A stretch of 53,219 nucleotides of DNA from an uncultured Oscillospiraceae bacterium (GTDB taxonomy: Bacteria; Bacillota; Clostridia; Oscillospirales; Acutalibacteraceae): contig CAOKRT010000010.1 of assembly GCA_948471205.1 (NCBI GenBank), positions 1-53,219 of the forward strand. Direction: 5' to 3'. The notes beneath the pieces are model-generated. The model was not told where the DNA came from and did not search any database. It saw nothing but the letters and a program-made list of their open reading frames with translations. The translations under genes were made by a program, and so were the position numbers. Every line of letters starts with the position of its first letter. Position 1 is the first letter of the stretch. Positions 1-6,723 of this stretch are shown here, piece after piece.

Positions 1-2
1 CC

Positions 3-68
3 TCTGTTTCTGAATTTATTTCCATTATTGCTTCCGATATTCAGCGTTCTGATGAGGTTGAAGATTAA
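3..68 (+). CDS. C-terminal end of an upstream gene (partial)
   Basis: The first bases are open in one plus-strand frame and give a 21-residue tail ending in a cluster of acidic residues (DIQRSDEVED) before a TAA at 66-68. The other plus frames either stop at once or read as an unlikely hydrophobic string running past the next gene start. I read it as the end of a protein that begins outside the window; its identity cannot be judged. It would lie about 70 bases before the next gene. Confidence 0.4.
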   Translation, partial: SVSEFISIIASDIQRSDEVED

Positions 69-137
69 AAAATGTATTTTTTCATTTTACATTTATAAAT
101 GGGTATACTAAATAAAAACACAGATAGGAATGATAAA

Positions 138-572
138 ATGATTGAACATGACACCATAAAACTGCTTCGCGAATGCGACGCCGGAATTAAAATGGGACTT
201 TCATCCATAAATGAAGTTTTGGAATTTGCCGGAAGCGACGATTTAAAAAACAAATTATCCGAATGCAAAGCAGAACATGAAACATTAATGAAAGAAGCCG
301 AGCATCTGCTCTGCCAATATCATGATGACGGGAAAGAACCAAATCCGTTGGCAAAGGGTATGTCCTGGATAAAAACAAACACAAAACTCGTTATAGACAA
401 ATCCGACAGCACAATTGCCGATTTAATAACGGACGGATGCCATATGGGTATTAAATCTCTTAACCGCTTTTTAAACGAATTTAAAGCTGCTGACGAGGTT
501 TCAAAGGACATTGCGAAACGGCTTATAAAACTTGAAGAGAAATTAACAGCCGATATCCGCGGATACCTTTAA
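138..572 (+). CDS. Hypothetical protein, predicted helical bundle (ferritin-like/DUF2383-like)
   Basis: A 144-residue, strongly helical, charged protein without signal peptide or membrane segment. Its pattern (MIEHDTIKLLRECDAGIKMG, then an acidic/basic helix pair, then SLNRFLNEFKAADEV) resembles the four-helix ferritin-like DUF2383 proteins, in which two repeated helical pairs pack together; this is a pattern judgement, not a search result. The GIKMGLSSINE and HMGIKSLNRFLNE segments look like an internal repeat. I chose the ATG at 138 because AGGA lies eight bases before it; an in-frame ATG at 99 has no ribosome site. A short gene follows after six bases, so the two may be co-transcribed. Function unknown. 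Confidence 0.75.
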   Translation: MIEHDTIKLLRECDAGIKMGLSSINEVLEFAGSDDLKNKLSECKAEHETLMKEAEHLLCQYHDDGKEPNPLAKGMSWIKTNTKLVIDKSDSTIADLITDGCHMGIKSLNRFLNEFKAADEVSKDIAKRLIKLEEKLTADIRGYL

Positions 573-578
573 AGCAAT

Positions 579-806
579 ATGTACCCCTATCACAACAAAA
601 TAAAGCAGCGAATCCGAAACGGAGAGCTTGTTGCATACGATTATATATCTGATTATAAAAATGACGGCGAGCGCCTGCTGCTTTATTTTAAATCTTATCC
701 GTTTATCAGGCCTATACGGCCGCACAGGTATGCTGATTATACAGAAATACTTGCACAATGGAATAAAAAACAGGCATTGGCATCTGCAGAAAAAAAGCAA
801 AACTGA
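579..806 (+). CDS. Small conserved hypothetical protein
   Basis: A 75-residue basic, tyrosine-rich soluble protein starting MYPYHNKIKQRI and containing FIRPIRPHRYADYTEI. Short proteins of this type recur in Clostridia; from memory some databases carry the name 'thermostable hemolysin delta-VPH' for them, which I would not trust as a function. There is no signal peptide, membrane span or cysteine motif. It begins six bases after the helical-bundle gene and is followed by a strong terminator, so it probably ends a two-gene transcript. The ribosome site is weak, consistent with translational coupling. Function unknown. Confidence 0.65.
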   Translation: MYPYHNKIKQRIRNGELVAYDYISDYKNDGERLLLYFKSYPFIRPIRPHRYADYTEILAQWNKKQALASAEKKQN

Positions 807-823
807 TGCACAAAACAAAAAAC

Positions 824-854
824 AAAAAGCACCTGCATAAGCAAGTGCTTTTTT
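824..854 (+). terminator. Rho-independent terminator after the small gene pair
   Basis: An inverted repeat AAAAAGCAC-TG / CA-GTGCTTTTT with one mismatch, then a T run. It ends plus-strand transcription one base before the 3' end of the oppositely oriented tRNA-Glu. The A-rich left arm would also give a U run on the minus strand, so it can serve the tRNA transcript. Confidence 0.8.
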
Positions 855-855
855 G

Positions 856-930
856 TGGTGACCCGGACGGGAATCGAACCCGTGTTACCGCCGTGAAAGG
901 GCGGTGTCTTGACCGCTTGACCACCGGGCC
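856..930 (-). tRNA. tRNA-Glu (anticodon UUC)
   Basis: On the minus strand the sequence folds as a 75-nt cloverleaf: acceptor GGCCCGG with CCGGGUC, anticodon stem CCGCC/GGCGG with loop CUUUCAC (anticodon UUC), T arm GGGUUCGAUUCCC, and an encoded CCA at 856-858. It is closely similar to the Glu tRNA of other Firmicutes. It lies two bases downstream of tRNA-Met in one transcript. Confidence 0.97.
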
Positions 931-932
931 GT

Positions 933-1009
933 TGGTGGCTTTAACTGGATTCGAACCAGTGACACTGCGGGTATGAACCGCATGCTCTAGCCAACTGAGC
1001 TATAAAGCC
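933..1009 (-). tRNA. tRNA-Met (anticodon CAU)
   Basis: A 77-nt minus-strand cloverleaf with acceptor GGCUUUA/UAAAGCC, anticodon stem UGCGG/CCGCA, loop UUCAUAC (anticodon CAU), T loop GUUCGAAUC and encoded CCA. It looks like the elongator rather than the initiator because a G-rich anticodon stem with three consecutive G-C pairs is absent. A lysidine-modified Ile tRNA also reads CAU and cannot be fully excluded by eye. It is first in a Met-Glu transcript. Confidence 0.93.
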
Positions 1010-1035
1010 ATATCCAGTTTTTTCAAGCAAGAATG

Positions 1036-1064
1036 ATTATATTATATAAATCATAGTTTGTCAA
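1036..1064 (-). promoter_or_regulatory. Promoter of the tRNA-Met/tRNA-Glu transcript
   Basis: On the minus strand TTGACA (1064-1059), 17 bases, TATAAT (1041-1036): a perfect sigma-A consensus pair. The start would fall around 1029, about 20 bases before the tRNA-Met 5' end. Confidence 0.9.
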
Positions 1065-1122
1065 CACTTTTTTTTAAACAATACAAATTTATTGAAAAAA
1101 CATCTATTCTTGGTACATTTGT

Positions 1123-1151
1123 TTGACATATTAGAATTTCAATGGTATTAT
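1123..1151 (+). promoter_or_regulatory. lexA promoter
   Basis: TTGACA (1123-1128), 17 bases, TATTAT (1146-1151). The start would be near 1158, about 45 bases before the lexA ATG. I saw no canonical GAAC-N4-GTTC SOS box around it. An imperfect palindrome ATTAGAATTTCAAT at 1129-1142, between the two hexamers, is the only operator-like element. Confidence 0.85.
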
Positions 1152-1201
1152 ATCCTTGTAAATATTATTTTCAATTTAATAAAATTATACAGGAGATAAT
1201 T

Positions 1202-1789
1202 ATGGAAAGATTAAATAAAACACAGCAAAAAATGTTTGAATATATAAAAACCATTATTTCCGAAAGAGGGATTGCGCCCTCTGTTCGTGAAATCGGCGCC
1301 GCTGTGGGCTTAAAATCAACATCTACCGTTCAGTATAACCTGAATGCGCTTGAGCTTGCCGGCTATATTGAAAGAGATTCAAACCTGAAACGAACAATAC
1401 GTATTGCAGGCGTAAATCTTAAAACAGTTCCTGTGCCGCTTATCGGCACGGTTACTGCCGGAAAACCCATTTTGGCTACAGAACAGATAGAAGAATACAT
1501 ACCTGTTGCCATGCGTAAATCCGGCAATTATTTTGCACTGCATGTGCGCGGCGATTCTATGATAAACGCACATATTATGGACGGAGATATCGTCATTGTT
1601 GAACAATCGCCGATTGCGGAAAACGGTGATATTGTTGTTGCGCTTATTGATGAAGAAGCCACTGTTAAACGGTTTTACAAAGAAGGACATCATTTCAGAC
1701 TTCAGCCCGAAAATGACAATTATGAGCCTATTATAGCGGAAAAGCTTACCGTTTTGGGCAAGGTTAAAACTGTAATACGAAACTATTGA
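1202..1789 (+). CDS. lexA: LexA repressor (SOS regulator, S24 self-cleaving)
   Basis: Represses DNA-damage genes and cleaves itself when RecA filaments form. The 195-residue product has the N-terminal winged helix (SVREIGAAVGLKSTSTVQ, about 27-44) and the C-terminal S24 protease fold. Cleavage would fall between Ala86 and Gly87 (GTVTAGKPI); the catalytic pair is Ser119 (RGDSM) and Lys156 (ATVKRF). Length is normal for Firmicutes. The start at 1202 follows AGGAGA by six bases; an upstream in-frame ATG at 1142 lies inside the promoter and is rejected. It has its own promoter, and mrp follows 60 bases later. Auto-repression is expected for the family, but no standard SOS box is visible. Confidence 0.97.
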   Translation: MERLNKTQQKMFEYIKTIISERGIAPSVREIGAAVGLKSTSTVQYNLNALELAGYIERDSNLKRTIRIAGVNLKTVPVPLIGTVTAGKPILATEQIEEYIPVAMRKSGNYFALHVRGDSMINAHIMDGDIVIVEQSPIAENGDIVVALIDEEATVKRFYKEGHHFRLQPENDNYEPIIAEKLTVLGKVKTVIRNY

Positions 1790-1849
1790 TAATATCGCTG
1801 TTTTGTGATACACTTTCTAATGATACTTATTTAATAGGAGATTTATAAA

Positions 1850-2671
1850 ATGAGTGAATGCACGCATAATTGTTCAAGCTGTTCCCAAAATTGCTCTGAC
1901 AGAGAAAAACCGCAGAGCTTTCTGAAACCAATGAACAAATATTCAAATATAAAAAAAGTAATCGGTGTTGTAAGCGGCAAAGGCGGTGTCGGAAAAAGCC
2001 TTGTTTCCTGTTTGCTTGCTTCCAAATGCGCAAAGGCGGGGCTTAAAATCGGTATTCTTGACGCTGACATCACAGGTCCCTCTGTTCCGAAATCTTTCGG
2101 CACAACTTCACGTGCAATGCAGGATGAGGAATGCCTGCTTCCGAATATCACGGACAGCGGTATAAAAATCATGAGCATCAATCTGCTGCTTGAAAATGAA
2201 AATTCCCCGGTAGTTTGGAGAGGTCCCGTTATAAGCGGCGTTATTGAACAGTTTTGGACAGATGTTCGCTGGGGTGAACTGGATTATCTTTTCGTTGATA
2301 TGCCGCCGGGAACAGGTGATGTTGCGCTTACTGTATTTCAAAGTCTGCCTATTGACGGAATTGTTATTGTATCCACGCCGCAGGATCTTGTTAAAATGAT
2401 TGTTAACAAAGCGCTTAATATGGCAAAAATGATGCATGTACCCGTGCTTGGACTTGTTGAAAATATGAGTTATTATGAATGCCCGGACTGTAAAAGAAAA
2501 ATTGAAATTTTCGGCAAATCAAGCATTGACGAAACTGCCGCAGAGCTGAATATACCTGTTTTGGCAAAACTTCCGATTAATCCCGACATCAACCGCCTGG
2601 TTGACGAAGGAAAAATCGAAAATGCCGAATGTGATGAACTGAATGATTTTATTGATGCTTTAAAACTGTAA
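1850..2671 (+). CDS. Mrp/NBP35-family Fe-S cluster carrier ATPase
   Basis: A P-loop scaffold/carrier that delivers iron-sulfur clusters to apo-proteins in the cytoplasm. The deviant Walker A is GKGGVGKS at residues 43-50, the switch region DADITGPSVP at 71-80 and Walker B LFVDMPPGTGD near 147-157. The cluster-binding pair is C211-x2-C214 (YECPDCK). Four extra cysteines in the first 15 residues (C4, C8, C11, C15) resemble the N-terminal cluster site of NBP35-type members. Length 273 is typical. An AGGAGA ribosome site fixes the start. It lies between lexA and the dCMP deaminase, 18 bases before the latter. The family assignment is firm; the client proteins are unknown. Confidence 0.93.
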   Translation: MSECTHNCSSCSQNCSDREKPQSFLKPMNKYSNIKKVIGVVSGKGGVGKSLVSCLLASKCAKAGLKIGILDADITGPSVPKSFGTTSRAMQDEECLLPNITDSGIKIMSINLLLENENSPVVWRGPVISGVIEQFWTDVRWGELDYLFVDMPPGTGDVALTVFQSLPIDGIVIVSTPQDLVKMIVNKALNMAKMMHVPVLGLVENMSYYECPDCKRKIEIFGKSSIDETAAELNIPVLAKLPINPDINRLVDEGKIENAECDELNDFIDALKL

Positions 2672-2689
2672 TAACAGAAGGAGAATTCT

Positions 2690-3187
2690 ATGGCAAAAAG
2701 AGAAGATTATATTTCTTGGGATGAATATTTTATGGGGATTGCTTTGCTTTCCGCAATGAGAAGCAAAGACCCCAGCACACAGGTTGGCGCATGCATTGTA
2801 AATTCCGACAACAGAATCGTCAGCGTTGGTTACAACGGATTTCCGAGGGGCTGTTCCGATGAGGAATTCCCATGGGAAAGAACGGCTGATAATCAGAATG
2901 ACACAAAATATCCGTTTGTGTGCCATGCCGAACTGAATGCCATTCTGAATTCGCACGGACGCGATATGAACGGATCACGTATTTACGTTGCCCTGTTCCC
3001 CTGCAATGAATGTGCAAAAGCCATTATCCAGGCAGGCATTTCCGAGGTTGTTTACATAAGCGATAAATATGCTGATACAGACGGCTGCCGTGCAAGCAGA
3101 AGAATGCTTGAAGCAGCAGGAATAAAACTTACCGGTTTTGAAAGCGGCAAAAAAATTGAAATAGATTTTGACGCCGGGAGAGTTTAA
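2690..3187 (+). CDS. Deoxycytidylate (dCMP) deaminase, ComEB type
   Basis: Zinc-dependent deamination of dCMP to dUMP, feeding thymidylate synthesis. Zinc ligands and catalytic Glu are visible as H79-A-E81 and P104-C105-x2-C108. The substrate-side [13 protein letters not shown] and GYNGFPRG segments are typical of dCMP rather than cytidine or guanine deaminases. Length 165 is normal. A strong GAAGGAG ribosome site precedes the ATG, and the next gene begins one base after the stop, showing translational coupling. The closest Gram-positive relative is ComEB of the Bacillus competence operon, but no competence genes lie nearby. Confidence 0.93.
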   Translation: MAKREDYISWDEYFMGIALLSAMRSKDPSTQVGACIVNSDNRIVSVGYNGFPRGCSDEEFPWERTADNQNDTKYPFVCHAELNAILNSHGRDMNGSRIYVALFPCNECAKAIIQAGISEVVYISDKYADTDGCRASRRMLEAAGIKLTGFESGKKIEIDFDAGRV

Positions 3188-3188
3188 A

Positions 3189-3773
3189 ATGGAAATGGAT
3201 ATATACGACTTTGATAAAACCATTGTTCCGTTTGACAGCGGCTCCCTTTTTACGGTTTACTGTCTTCTGCACTACCCGTGGATTATTGTTTTACTTCCGG
3301 TTATTGCTTTTGCAGCACTGCTTATGCTTTTAAAAATAATAAACTTCACTTCTTTCAAAAAAACCTGTTTTATGTTTGTACCGCTTATCCCTTTAAACAC
3401 TGCTGTTAAACGCTTTTGGGATAAATATGAAAACAAAGTGCACACATGGTTTTTAAAAGACAAAAGAAATTACGTGGTTATAAGCGCTTCACCTGATTTT
3501 CTTTTAAACGAAATTGCCGAAAGACTTTCGTTTGATAATCTGATATGCACAAGACACAGCAGAAAAAGCGGAATAATAATCGGTGAAAACTGCCGTGACG
3601 GTGAAAAAGTGCGCCGTTTTAATGAAATGTTTCCAAACGCCAAGGTTATTGACGTTTATTCCGATTCCATACACCATGACAAACCAATATTCTCACTTGC
3701 CTCCGGCACTTGCTATCAGGTTGTAAAAGGTACGCTGTGTGCATTTGATTTCAAAGATATGTACGGTGTTTAA
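3189..3773 (+). CDS. HAD-superfamily (IB-type) membrane-associated phosphatase
   Basis: The 194-residue product has the four HAD motifs: nucleophile D7-F-D9-K-T, Ser in VISASPDF, Lys in the RDGEKVRRF region and acidic VIDVYSDS. A hydrophobic segment (WIIVLLPVIAFAALLMLL) follows motif I, so the enzyme should sit on the membrane. This layout recalls PgpC-type phosphatidylglycerophosphate phosphatases, and dephosphorylation of a lipid precursor is a reasonable but unproven guess. The start at 3189 is preceded by GGGAG and lies one base after the dCMP deaminase stop; an earlier in-frame ATG at 3168 would overlap that gene. Confidence 0.82.
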   Translation: MEMDIYDFDKTIVPFDSGSLFTVYCLLHYPWIIVLLPVIAFAALLMLLKIINFTSFKKTCFMFVPLIPLNTAVKRFWDKYENKVHTWFLKDKRNYVVISASPDFLLNEIAERLSFDNLICTRHSRKSGIIIGENCRDGEKVRRFNEMFPNAKVIDVYSDSIHHDKPIFSLASGTCYQVVKGTLCAFDFKDMYGV

Positions 3774-3833
3774 CGGCCGGTAAATATCATAGTATTTAAT
3801 ATATTAATTTTATATTAATTATTACAATTTCTG

Positions 3834-3863
3834 TTGATTTGTACAAGACGATTACATTATAAT
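3834..3863 (+). promoter_or_regulatory. degV promoter
   Basis: TTGATT (3834-3839), 18 bases, TATAAT (3858-3863), with the ribosome site AAGGAGG about 17 bases downstream of the -10. It shows that degV is a separate transcript from the lexA-to-HAD run. Confidence 0.75.
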
Positions 3864-3889
3864 TTAACTACTTTTTTAAGGAGGCGCAT

Positions 3890-4738
3890 ATGGAAGTTAT
3901 TATTACAGCAGATTCCACCTGCGATTTGCCGGAATATTTAATACGCGAAAATAACATTGTTATATTTCCTCTTTCCATCCTTTTAGGCGAAAATTCTTAC
4001 CTGGACGGACTGGAGATTCACCCTGCCGACATTTATGATTATGTAGGCAAAACAGGTGAACTTCCGAAAACTGCTGCCGTTACGCCACAGCAGTATATTG
4101 ATGTTTTTGAGCAGCTTACCGGCGAAGGAAAATCGGTTGTTCATATTGGTCTTTCATCTGCAATTTCATCCAGTTTTCAAAATGCCGTTGTTGCGGCATC
4201 CGAATTTGAAAATGTTTACTGTATTGATTCAAAAAGTCTGTGCACAGGAATGGGACTTCTTGTTCTCAAAGCATGTGACTTAAAAGCCAAGGGTTTTAAT
4301 GCAAAAAAAATTGCCCGCCGAATTGAAGGGCTGGTTTCAAAGGTTCACACAACATTTGTGCTTGACAGTCTTGAATATCTTCACAAAGGCGGCAGGTGCA
4401 GTTCTCTTGCCAGATTCGGCGCAAATGTTCTTGGTTTAAAACCGTCTATAGCTGTAAGCACAGATACAGGCAAACTTGATGTAGCAAAAAAATACCGCGG
4501 GAAAATTGATATTGTTTACAAACAATATATAAACGACTGCCTTGAAAACAACAAAAATGCCGATAAAACAAGAGTTGTTATTGCAAATTCGGGCGGTGTG
4601 AGCGGTGATATTATTGCTTATGCCAAAGGCATTGCCGAGGGCAGAGGCTTTAAGCAGATTATCACGGCGGATGCCGGATGCACAATTTCATCCCATTGCG
4701 GTCCCAAAACATTTGCAATATTTTATATGGAAAAATAA
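3890..4738 (+). CDS. DegV-family fatty-acid-binding protein
   Basis: DegV proteins (FakB family in staphylococci) bind a fatty acid and can present it to a kinase for phosphorylation. The 282-residue product begins with the family hallmark ITADSTCDLP (residues 4-13) and has HIGLSSAISSSFQNA, the FVLDSLEYLHKGGRCS lid/loop region and a C-terminal SSHCGPKTFAIFYM with the conserved HCGPGT-like loop. AAGGAGG precedes the ATG, and the gene has its own promoter and terminator. No FakA-like kinase gene is present in the window, so the ligand and partner are unknown. Confidence 0.93.
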   Translation: MEVIITADSTCDLPEYLIRENNIVIFPLSILLGENSYLDGLEIHPADIYDYVGKTGELPKTAAVTPQQYIDVFEQLTGEGKSVVHIGLSSAISSSFQNAVVAASEFENVYCIDSKSLCTGMGLLVLKACDLKAKGFNAKKIARRIEGLVSKVHTTFVLDSLEYLHKGGRCSSLARFGANVLGLKPSIAVSTDTGKLDVAKKYRGKIDIVYKQYINDCLENNKNADKTRVVIANSGGVSGDIIAYAKGIAEGRGFKQIITADAGCTISSHCGPKTFAIFYMEK

Positions 4739-4741
4739 TTA

Positions 4742-4772
4742 AAAAACGGACGGAGCTTTTTCGTCCGTTTTT
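4742..4772 (+). terminator. Terminator after degV
   Basis: Perfect 11-bp stem AAAAACGGACG/CGTCCGTTTTT with a nine-base loop, starting three bases after the degV stop. Confidence 0.9.
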
Positions 4773-4813
4773 AAGTATTATATTGTAAACTAAATAAAGA
4801 AAGGAAGTTAACA

Positions 4814-5758
4814 ATGAGCCTGAAAAATGATATTTTAACAATGCTGCAGCTTCATAACACTGAATACATAAGCGGACAAGCCCTGGCAGACAAATTCGGA
4901 AAAAGCCGCGCTGCCATCTGGAAAGCAATTAAATCTCTGCAAAAGGACGGTTATATTATTGAAGCAGTTACCAATAAAGGGTATTTGCTGGCAGATAACG
5001 GAGATGTTTTAAACGGAATCAGAATTGCATCTGAAATGCGGCACAAAATAAATATTATTCATTATAAAGAAACAGATTCCACAAACACACAAGCAAAACG
5101 GCTTATTAACAGCGGAGAAGCCGAAAATACACTTCTTATTGCGGCAGACCGCCAGACTGCAGGCAGGGGCAGACAGGGAAAATCGTTTTATTCTCCGGAG
5201 GGAACAGGCATTTATATGAGCCTTGTGGTGCATCCGGACGCAATGCTTCAGGATGCTGTAACATCAACAACTGCCGCCGCAGTTGCAGTTTGCCGTGCAA
5301 TTGAAAAACTGTCTGACATTAAGCCTAAAATTAAATGGGTAAACGATGTTTATGTTGAAAATAATAAAATCTGCGGCATTCTTACAGAAGCCGTTTCCGA
5401 TTTTGAACTGGGAATTGTAACAAGCGTGGTTATAGGAATCGGAATCAATATAAAAACAAATGATTTTCCCGATGAAATCAAAAATGCCGGTTCACTGAAC
5501 GCAGATATTAAAAGGGCAGATTTGATTGCTGCAGTGGCAGATGCACTGCTTGATATTATTGACGGTGGATATTCCGAATTTATTGATTATTACCGAAGCC
5601 ACAGCATGATTATAGGAAAAAGAATAAACTATATAGAAAACGGGGTAATAACCCCTGCTACCGCTGTTGCAATCAGCGAAACCGGCGGTCTGGTTGTAAA
5701 AACAGACGAAGGTGTTGAAAAAACATTAACAAGCGGAGAAATAAGCATACGCTGGTGA
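4814..5758 (+). CDS. birA: Bifunctional biotin operon repressor / biotin-protein ligase
   Basis: Activates biotin to biotinyl-AMP and transfers it to a lysine on biotin-dependent carboxylases. The N-terminal winged helix (SGQALADKFGKSRAAIWKAI, about 20-39) makes it a group II ligase that can also repress biotin genes. The ligase domain shows GRGRQGKS (117-124) and the substrate lysine region IKWVNDVYV, followed by a C-terminal SH3-like domain. Length 314 is full size. AAGGAAG precedes the ATG. No biotin synthesis or transport genes are in the window. GH25 follows about 130 bases later. Confidence 0.95.
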   Translation: MSLKNDILTMLQLHNTEYISGQALADKFGKSRAAIWKAIKSLQKDGYIIEAVTNKGYLLADNGDVLNGIRIASEMRHKINIIHYKETDSTNTQAKRLINSGEAENTLLIAADRQTAGRGRQGKSFYSPEGTGIYMSLVVHPDAMLQDAVTSTTAAAVAVCRAIEKLSDIKPKIKWVNDVYVENNKICGILTEAVSDFELGIVTSVVIGIGINIKTNDFPDEIKNAGSLNADIKRADLIAAVADALLDIIDGGYSEFIDYYRSHSMIIGKRINYIENGVITPATAVAISETGGLVVKTDEGVEKTLTSGEISIRW

Positions 5759-5887
5759 TTATAACATTTAACGGTTTTTGTTTGAAAAAAATACATATAT
5801 TTAAACATTTTGCAGAAATAGCCGTATTTATATGGCAAAATATATTCATTTATGGTATATTTTTAAAAAGATTAAAAGAGGTTGGCT

Positions 5888-6661
5888 ATGGCTGTTTCTA
5901 TAAAAATAAAAAAAATGAGTAAAAAATCTGCAATTATACTTTCTGTCTGCACAATTTTGCTTATTATTATCACGATAGCAGCAATTGTAATCGGAAACCG
6001 CAGCACCCCGGAAGCAGACTTTTTTGACACCAATGCGGCATATGTTTCGGGAATTGATGTTTCACAGCATAACGGCAAAATTGAATGGGACAAGGTTTCA
6101 GAAGCGGTAGACTTTGCAATTATACGCGCCGGTTACCGCGGTTACGGAAACGGAGCCCTGGCAGAAGACAGCAGATTTAAAGAAAATGTTGAAAATTCAA
6201 TTAAAGAAAAAATCCATACAGGCATTTATTTCTATTCCCAGGCTAACACCACTGCAGAAGCAGAGGAAGAAGCAGAATATGTGATAAATCTTTTAAAGCC
6301 ATATTCTGTTGATTTGCCGGTTTTTATTGATTATGAATATCCCTACAATGAAAACGGAAAGCATACCGGCAGACTTTATGATGCCGATTTATCCGGTAAA
6401 GAAGCTGCAGAGATCATTAATGCATTCTGCCGAAAAATGATTTCCGCCGGTTATCACGCGGGTGTGTATTCCTCGTCTTCCGTTCTCAATTTTGATATAA
6501 AAACCTCTGCACTTGATAAAAATATTTTTATCTGGGTTGCCGATTATAATTCTACTGTTACGTATCTTGGCACATACAATGTATGGCAGTATACAAAAAA
6601 CGGAAGCTGCAATGGTGTGAATAGTAAATACACGGATCTTAATTACTGGTATCTAAAATAA
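5888..6661 (+). CDS. Membrane-anchored GH25 lysozyme (muramidase)
   Basis: Cleaves the MurNAc-GlcNAc bond of peptidoglycan outside the cell. Residues 1-38 are a basic n-region plus one long hydrophobic segment without a clear signal-peptidase site, suggesting a membrane anchor. The GH25 barrel starts at GIDVSQHNGKIEW; the acidic residues of PVFIDYEYP match the family's D-x-E pair, and the chain ends in NVWQYTKNGS...TDLNYWY, also typical. The protein is 257 residues with no cell-wall-binding repeats. I chose ATG 5888, six bases after AGAGG; a TTG at 5882 and an ATG at 5915 are alternatives. The context suggests housekeeping rather than phage lysis, since the phage cluster is 10 kb away. Confidence 0.92.
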   Translation: MAVSIKIKKMSKKSAIILSVCTILLIIITIAAIVIGNRSTPEADFFDTNAAYVSGIDVSQHNGKIEWDKVSEAVDFAIIRAGYRGYGNGALAEDSRFKENVENSIKEKIHTGIYFYSQANTTAEAEEEAEYVINLLKPYSVDLPVFIDYEYPYNENGKHTGRLYDADLSGKEAAEIINAFCRKMISAGYHAGVYSSSSVLNFDIKTSALDKNIFIWVADYNSTVTYLGTYNVWQYTKNGSCNGVNSKYTDLNYWYLK

Positions 6662-6681
6662 GTTTTCTGAAATCATAGTAA

Positions 6682-6712
6682 TAACCCCCGAAGGAAAATC
6701 CTTCGGGGGTTA
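6682..6712. terminator. Hairpin between convergent GH25 and pckG
   Basis: A perfect 13-bp GC-rich stem TAACCCCCGAAGG/CCTTCGGGGGTTA with a five-base loop between two convergent genes. The following T-tract is short on both strands, but position and stability support a shared bidirectional terminator. Confidence 0.8.
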
Positions 6713-6723
6713 CGTTTTACAGA

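Noticed and set aside
5888-6661. GH25 lysozyme as the lysis gene of the phage-derived cluster
   Set aside because: It lies 10 kb away on the other strand among housekeeping genes, is membrane anchored, and has no holin neighbour.
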